Shown: positions 57,478 to 64,000 of the stretch, piece by piece
Numbering within the stretch: position 1 is the first letter of the stretch
Layout of the letters: the number at the start of each line of letters is the position of its first letter
Source: Antilocapra americana
Lineage: Eukaryota; Chordata; Mammalia; Artiodactyla; Antilocapridae
NCBI GenBank assembly: GCA_007570785.1
Contig: ML662465.1
Span: 7,173,898-7,237,897 of the forward strand
Length of the DNA stretch: 64,000 nucleotides
Reading direction: 5' to 3'
Made by a program: the position numbers and the translations under genes
Notes under the pieces: generated by a model
The model's database searches: none
What the model was told of the DNA's origin: nothing
The model's input: the letters and a program-made list of their open reading frames with translations, nothing else

Positions 57478-58289
57478 CTAGAAGAGAAAATATAAAAAAC
57501 GCATACTAATTTTTTCTCTGAAGATGAAGTCTAAGAAATTAAAAATTAAAATAATAAACAAAATGCAAGTTAATCTTGCCTTGACATTGTTACAAGATAA
57601 CTTCGAAAGTCCAGATATATCACATTTAGGCATCATACGGCCAGAAACAGTCCACATCTACCCTGTATCTCGTTTTTATAAGCAAAAAAGCTTCCTAAGA
57701 AACTCCCCAAGTGAGTAACTTTCATGTCTCATTGGCCAGAATCAGATCACATACCTAGGAGAAAGGAAATAGAGCTACCTTCTTTATCTGAGATCAATTA
57801 GATTTTTCCCCTAGATAGGATTATCCCATGCTATGCTGGTAAATGTTAACAATCATCTCATTAAGGGGAAAGAATCAAACACTGATTTATATAGCATGTG
57901 CCAATTTCTGTGGTGTAAATACATTGTGTTGTAATACCACAACACATTTTAAGCACTAATATGACATTACTGGACACAGAATTTGGAAGAGAAGCATAGT
58001 AGCAATTGATTATAAATTATTCCCACCACATAGATATTTAATAGATGTGCATAATCTTAAGAGCAAGATAATAGTAAAATGTGATAAAATAATTAGAAAG
58101 GAATAAGTTTTGAGTATTACCTTTTAAATATAATTTGTTAAATTTAAGTTTATATAATTTTATTTTTAATAACGAATTGTTTATCTGATTCAAACTTCCT
58201 AAAAACTTAGCAATCATCTCTCCTGAGCTTGTTAGATATAGTTGGTTCTGAAACCATACCCTGTACCTTAAAGGATCAAGGTTCATAAG
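57478..58289. other. ANKS4B intron sequence
   Basis: Sequence upstream (in gene orientation) of the ANKS4B 3' exon. I searched the minus strand for the first exon (a short N-terminal piece of about 59 residues) and did not find it here or in the rest of the window. Confidence 0.6.
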
Positions 58290-58815
58290 GTAGAAACAAA
58301 AATGATAACATCAAGAACACCAAACCTATTCCACAGGGAAACCACAGATGAGGCAACAACTTGCTGACAGCCCCTCCAACTGAGCATGAGCATCACACAG
58401 ACGCCCTGAGGGACCTGAATGACTGATAATGCCCTTTGGATATCACAGGCTGAAAATCCATTACATATTACGTACTGGACCCCTTCACCTCTAAAACTGC
58501 ACATGTAACCCAAGAAGAGGCATGAAGGATTGTCCAGCCTTCACTCTAGAAACTTGCACTGAAACTTACACTTATTTTCCATCATTTGTTTCTAAGCAGC
58601 CTCCCCCTCTATTTCCTTACTTCCACAGTAAATCCCCCATTCAAAAACCAATCAAGGAGATGAATCTAAAGCAGTGCCTCTTGTCTCCTTGTTTTCCACC
58701 CTTCAATAAAGCCTTTTCTCTCTGCAAAGACCATCGCCTTGGTCTTTCCATTGCACAGTGGCCAACAAGCCCACTTGCTCAGTTACAGTTTCAGCACACA
58801 AACGTTACCTTCCTC
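58290..58815 (+). mobile_element. LTR remnant (ERV class uncertain)
   Basis: Ends with CCCTTCAATAAAGCCTTTTC and a pyrimidine-rich TTTCTCTCTGC stretch, the R/U5 pattern of gammaretrovirus-like LTRs. Upstream text has matching density of CCTGAGGGACCTGAATGAC-type LTR sequence. Termini not defined. Confidence 0.5.
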
Positions 58816-58981
58816 TGAGTCATAGGTAAGGAAATAAATAACAACAAAACTTGTTTCCCAACAGCAAGAAAGAAAACAGGAATGGATGTTGGGCAGGAAG
58901 CAGTGTCTAATACAACTAATATTTGTACAAAGGGTCTATTGATTCCTTACTTTACTTTCACATAATAATGAGTGGTTTGGG

Positions 58982-59228
58982 CTTCCCTAATGGCTCAGAT
59001 GTAAAAGACTCTGCCTATAATGCAGGATACCCTGGTTTGATCCTTAGGTTGGGAAGATGCCCTGGAGAAGGGAGTGGCTACCCATTCCAGTACTCTTGCC
59101 TGGAGAATTCCATGGACAGAGGAACCTGGTGGGCTATAGTCCATGGGGTTGCAGAGTCGGACATGACTGAGTGACTAACACTACAGTGGCTTAAGGTAGA
59201 ATTAGGGGTAGTATTAGATAGCATTAAA
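58982..59228 (+). mobile_element. Bov-tA SINE plus 3' flank, tandem unit 1
   Basis: A plus-strand Bov-tA (58982 to about 59181) followed by a 45-50 bp unique tail ending GATAGCATTAAA. The whole unit is repeated immediately downstream. Confidence 0.88.
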
Positions 59229-59476
59229 CTTCCCTGGTGGCTCAGATGGTAAAGCGTCTGGCTACAATGTGGGAAACCTGGATTCGATCCCTGGGTCAAG
59301 AAGATCCCCTGGAGAAGGAAATGGCAACCCACTCTAGTACTCTTGCCTGGAAAACTCCATGGATGGAGGAGCTTGGTAGGCTATAGTCCATGGGGTTGCA
59401 AAGAGTCAGACATGATTGAGTAACTAACACTATAATGGTTTAAGGTAGAATTGGGGGCAATATTAGATAGCATTAA
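59229..59476 (+). mobile_element. Bov-tA SINE plus 3' flank, tandem unit 2
   Basis: Second unit of about 248 bp with its own Bov-tA and the same tail (TTTAAGGTAGAATTGGGGGC then ATTAGATAGCATTAA), at roughly 85% identity to unit 1 by eye. Confidence 0.88.
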
Positions 59477-59879
59477 GAGTACATGATAGGTAAAGAAGAC
59501 TTGTGGAATGAATGTCTACTAGAATCCTGCCCCAGGCTAAATCCCCATCCCTTGCCCTTCTCCTGTGAGGCCTTAAGTTACAAACAAGCATAAATGAAAA
59601 GTAATAACTTATTGTTAACTATGGCTCTGACCCCAAGCCACTGTTGAGAACTCTGATACTACAGGTACTAAAGGGCACCTTCCCTTGCCCTAGTCCAGAT
59701 TCCAAAATCAGGATCTCTGCAACTTTTGGCCAGGCTAGCCCCAGGATGGCAGGAGAGAGTCTGAGAAGGAGTCTTAACATTCCTGGTAAGCAGCAGGTGA
59801 AACAAGAGAAAAGGTCCATACCCTTGTAACTGGCGTGTTAATGTACTGTGATCCTTCTGTTCCTTGCTATTTAAAGTTT

Positions 59880-60030
59880 GTTCCCTAGACCAGCAGTAGT
59901 AACATCACCTTCAAGCTTGTTGGAAATGTAGAATCTTGGACCTCATCCCAGACTTCCTGAATCAGAATCTGAAGTTTAACAAGATGCCCAGGTTAAGTTC
60001 ATTGCAGGTTAAGACCTATACTAGTTAAGG
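59880..60030. mobile_element. hAT (MER20-like) DNA transposon remnant
   Basis: GTAGTAACATCACCTTCAAG, GTTGGAAATGTAGAATCTTG, CCTGAATCAGAATCTGAAG follow the common hAT MITE consensus. Confidence 0.6.
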
Positions 60031-60193
60031 TGACCCAATCAGTGCCCTATAATTTAGTGAATCAGGTTTGTATTATAATTCCTCCATGGGAAACTTTGGT
60101 TTCTTCGTGCTTTTTTGTTACAAAGCACTTACACATTCACTGCCCCCACCATCACTACCACCAATCACAATCTTTCTCTTTAAAAAGAAAGGG

Positions 60194-62328
60194 GTTCATA
60201 GATGTGTGGATTTATCTCTGGGCTTTCTATTTTGTTCCATTGATCTATATTTGTATCTTTGTGCCAGTACCATACTGTCTTAATGACTGTGGATTTGAAG
60301 CATAGCCTAAAGTCAGGTAGGTTGTTTCCTCTAGTTCCATTCTTCTTTCTCAAGATTGCTTTGGCTATACGAGGTTTTTTGTATTTCCATACAAATTGTG
60401 AAATTATTTGTTCTAATTCTCTGAAAAAGACCTCTGGTAACTTGATAGGAATTGCATTGGATCTATAGATTGCTTTGGGTAGTATACTCATTTTCACTAT
60501 ATTGATTCTTCCAATCCACGAACACAGCACATTTCTCCATCTGTTTGTGTCCTCTTTGATTTCTTTCATCAGTGTTTTATAGTTTTCTATATACAAGTCT
60601 TTTGTTTCTTTAGGTAGAAATACTCCTAAGTATTTTATTCTTTTTGTTTCTGGGAAAACTGGACAGCCACTTGTAAAAGAATGAAACTAGAACACTTTCT
60701 AACACGATACACAAAGGTAAACTCAAAATGGATCAAAGATCTAAGCATAAGACCAGAAACAATAAAACTCCTAGAGGATAACATAGGCAAAACACTCTCT
60801 GACATAAACCACAGTGGGATCCTCCATGACCCACCTCCCAGAATATTGGAAATAAAAGCACGAATAAACAAATGGGACCTAATTAAAATTAAAAGCTTCT
60901 GCACAACAAAGGAAACTATAAACAAGGTGAAAAGGCAGCCTTCAGAATGGGAGAAAATAATAGCCAATGAAGCAACGGACAAACAATTAATCTCAAAAAT
61001 ATACAANNNNNNNNNNNNNNNNNNNNNNNNNNNNNNNNNNNNNNNNNNNNNNNNNNNNNNNNNNNNNNNNNNNNNNNNNNNNNNNNNNNNNNNNNNNNNN
61101 NNNNNNNNNNNNNNNNNNNNNNNNNNNNNNNNNNNNNNNNNNNNNNNNNNNNNNNNNNNNNNNNNNNNNNNNNNNNNNNNNNNNNNNNNNNNNNNNNNNN
61201 NNNNNNNNNNNNNNNNNNNNNNNNNNNNNNNNNNNNNNNNNNNNNNNNNNNNNNNNNNNNNNNNNNNNNNNNNNNNNNNNNNNNNNNNNNNNNNNNNNNN
61301 NNNNNNNNNNNNNNNNNNNNNNNNNNNNNNNNNNNNNNNNNNNNNNNNNNNNNNNNNNNNNNNNNNNNNNNNNNNNNNNNNNNNNNNNNNNNNNNNNNNN
61401 NNNNNNNNNNNNNNNNNNNNNNNNNNNNNNNNNNNNNNNNNNNNNNNNNNNNNNNNNNNNNNNNNNNNNNNNNNNNNNNNNNNNNNNNNNNNNNNNNNNN
61501 NNNNNNNNNNNNNNNNNNNNNNNNNNNNNNNNNNNNNNNNNNNNNNNNNNNNNNNNNNNNNNNNNNNNNNNNNNNNNNNNNNNNNNNNNNNNNNNNNNNN
61601 NNNNNNNNNNNNNNNNNNNNNNNNNNNNNNNNNNNNNNNNNNNNNNNNNNNNNNNNNNNNNNNNNNNNNNNNNNNNNNNNNNNNNNNNNNNNNNNNNNNN
61701 NNNNNNNNNNNNNNNNNNNNNNNNNNNNNNNNNNNNNNNNNNNNNNNNNNNNNNNNNNNNNNNNNNNNNNNNNNNNNNNNNNNNNNNNNNNNNNNNNNNN
61801 NNNNNNNNNNNNNNNNNNNNNNNNNNNNNNNNNNNNNNNNNNNNNNNNNNNNNNNNNNNNNNNNNNNNNNNNNNNNNNNNNNNNNNNNNNNNNNNNNNNN
61901 NNNNNNNNNNNNNNNNNNNNNNNNNNNNNNNNNNNNNNNNNNNNNNNNNNNNNNNNNNNNNNNNNNNNNNNNNNNNNNNNNNNNNTTGGATAAGAAAGCT
62001 GTGGTACATATACACAATGGAATATTACTCAGCATTAAAAAAAAATTCATTTGAATCAGTTCTACTCAGATGGACGAAACTGGAGCCCATTATCCAGAGT
62101 GAAGTAAGCCAGAAGCAAAAACAACAATACAGTATATTAACGCATATATATGGAATTTAGAAAGACGGTAATGAGAACCCAGCATGCGAGACAGCAAAAG
62201 GAACGCAGATGTATAGAATAGACTCGTGGACTCTGTGGATGAGGGAACGGGTGGGATGATATGGGAGAATGGCATTGAAACATGTTAATTATCATATGTC
62301 TAAAAAAAATAAATTAATTAAAAAAAAT
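60194..62328 (+). mobile_element. L1 with 5' inversion (twin priming), contains assembly gap
   Basis: 60194-60651 reads as ORF2 on the minus strand ([20 protein letters not shown]). From about 60652 ORF2 continues on the plus strand ([20 protein letters not shown]), then the gap, then 3' UTR and poly(A). Target-site duplication AAAAAGAAAGGG at 60182-60193 and 62329-62340 brackets the whole element. Confidence 0.9.
61007..61985. other. Assembly gap (979 N)
   Basis: A run of 979 undetermined bases within L1 ORF2. Open frames drawn across it have no meaning. Confidence 1.
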
Positions 62329-62504
62329 AAAAAGAAAGGGAAGAACAACTCTCAGAAGGGTAAAGAAGACCAAGTACCCAGTTGATTTGCCCACCAGTTC
62401 ACTGCAGCACGCTTTGGTTCAGGCCTGCCTCCATGTCGAATGGTCTCCAACACAATATGCTCTTACGGTAACTCACCTCAGCTTTAACTTTTACCTGCAA
62501 TGAG

Positions 62505-62690
62505 GCCTCAAGTTCAACTTTTCTAGGACTCATTGTCCTCATCTATAAATTGAGGATAATATTACCTACTCATAGAACTATAATGTGAATAAAGTCAACA
62601 TACATAGAGCATTAGAAAAGTGCTTGGTACATAGTGACTACTCAATAAATTTTACCTGTTATCATTTCCCTTGACTCTAAACACTTAATT
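62505..62690 (+). mobile_element. MIR SINE
   Basis: Plus-orientation MIR end: TTGTCCTCATCTATAAATTG, AAAGTGCTTGGTACATAGTG, ACTCAATAAATTTTACC. Confidence 0.75.
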
Positions 62691-64000
62691 TCATATATTT
62701 TTTTCTGGTACCCATCTGGTAAATTCCTGCAACACTACAATAACTCTTCTGGCCTTTCAACACTTATAATGTTAATTCATCAAATACGCCCTGCCCCATT
62801 TAGATAATATGTCTCAGAGGGCAAAACCTGTGTCTTTTGTCCTTTGTATGGTATCTTCCATATCTCCTAGCAGATGTCTCAAACACAACCTAAAGAAGCC
62901 AAGATGTGATGTAAGTAACTTAATGGGGCCACGTGTTTGTTTGTTTTTCAACAAAGTCATCGTTAAAGTCAAGCTCCATCTAAAAGAACAGGCATTGTTC
63001 AACTGTAGCTAATTGCTATCCTTAATAAAAGCAGACATGATTGCCAGAGATTCCATTTTCCAAACAAAACCAGAAATCTAGAATTTCAGGTGAAGCTCTT
63101 TGATTTTTAAATCTTGGCTTAAATTTAAGAGAAAATTTCAGTGAGGTCCAAATTAAACATGCTTGTGGGCTAGAGCCAGCCGTGAGGTGACAGTTGGCAA
63201 CTTCCTTCCGGAGAGAGAACAGTGAGTGCAAGCAGATGCACATATAGGTGACATTACATATTTGGGACACCAGGAATATACTCAGTGTGGCCAGAGATAG
63301 AGCAAGGGAAAGTTCAAAGAGGAAGGAAAGAAAATGAAATTGAATCTAAGGAAAGCAAGTATTAAATAACATGGATCTGTTGCATGCTTTTCAAAAGGGG
63401 TCTAGTCAGTCTGCCTGATTTAGTTGTCTTGGATCAAAGGAGACCTCTTTCAACCTTAAAACAGTTCTGTATCTTAGGGAAGCACAGTACCCTCAAAGAT
63501 GGCGTTTCACTTTTTATTTATTGTAACCAAACACCACATTCAAAAGACTTCAAAGAGAGGTTGTAAAACATCTAAGACATTACTGCAAATATAGACATAT
63601 GGATTAAATTTGCCTGATATTAGATTGGGTAAGTTCAAAAAATAAATTATTGAGAAGAGTGAGTTTGGGTGAGGATGTTACAAGTATTAAGAGGCTGGAT
63701 TAAATCCACATGCTTCAGGTTATAAAACAGTAGAATTTTCCCCACCCAAGGGAATTTAAATGATCTTTCAAAATAGGAAGAACATGAATAAAACCTGAGG
63801 TGATCCTTAAAGATCATTTCTCTCTTAAGAAACACAAAATTTCAAATTTAAAGATGAAACTGTCAATAAACTGATTCATGAGTTGCCCTGGAACATTTAA
63901 GCTATTTCCACTTGCAGACATTCTATTTACAGACAACTTTCCAAATTGATGTACTACTTAAATTAAAATTTTTTATATTGACAATTTGGGGGTTCTTTGT
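62691..64000. other. ANKS4B intron or upstream sequence, no feature recognised
   Basis: AT-rich sequence to the right edge. Short open frames on both strands carry no recognisable domain and no ANKS4B first exon is visible. Confidence 0.5.

Noticed and set aside
60635..62054. Very long open frames of up to 471 codons
   Set aside because: They run through 979 undetermined bases; real ends are L1 ORF2 fragments.
57478..64000. Search for ANKS4B first exon
   Set aside because: No minus-strand segment resembling the N-terminal ankyrin start was found; it is probably off-window, unlikely to be in the L1 gap.

Overview
This is mammalian nuclear DNA from a ruminant, most likely Bos or a close bovid. 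The evidence is several BovB (RTE) LINE copies, about sixteen Bov-tA SINEs, two CHR-type SINEs, artiodactyl L1 copies, and exons whose products I recognise by sequence. The gene order ABCA14-like (minus), CRYM (plus), ANKS4B (minus) matches the mammalian block at human 16p12; the cattle counterpart is chromosome 25 (from memory, not checked by search). No prokaryotic genes, CRISPR arrays or plasmid/phage features are present. Nearly all long open frames are transposon remnants or chance.

Layout. 1-4035: minus-strand L1 stack with SINE insertions. 5233-5916: first two coding exons of an ABCA-subfamily transporter on the minus strand; the rest lies beyond the left edge. 6180-22200: about 16 kb of nested transposons (L1M/HAL1-like, two BovB copies, L1, LTR-like pieces). 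22840-23260: CpG island with plausible splice donors pointing both ways. 28346-50273: complete CRYM coding sequence in eight exons (945 bp, 314 codons plus stop), with a poly(A) signal at 50541. Its introns hold L2, MIR, MER5A, Bov-tA, one BovB and several L1 pieces; every L1 and BovB piece I could orient inside the gene is antisense to CRYM. 51057-52150: ERVK-like LTR with a tRNA-Lys-type primer binding site but no body. 56403-57477: the last exon of ANKS4B (minus), carrying an ankyrin repeat, the SAM domain and a C-terminal PDZ ligand; its first exon is not in view. 58290-62340: LTR remnant, a tandemly duplicated SINE block and a 5'-inverted L1 that contains a 979-base assembly gap.

The genes are not an operon and have unrelated jobs: thyroid-hormone binding and ketimine reduction (CRYM), brush-border microvillus organisation (ANKS4B) and probable lipid transport (ABCA14-like). 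I found no convincing previously undescribed system. The best leads are the CpG island as a possible shared start for CRYM and the ABCA gene, a 94% inverted repeat at 25320-25477, a tandem SINE-plus-flank duplication, a donor-like start to CRYM exon 5, and an oversized gap inside the L1.
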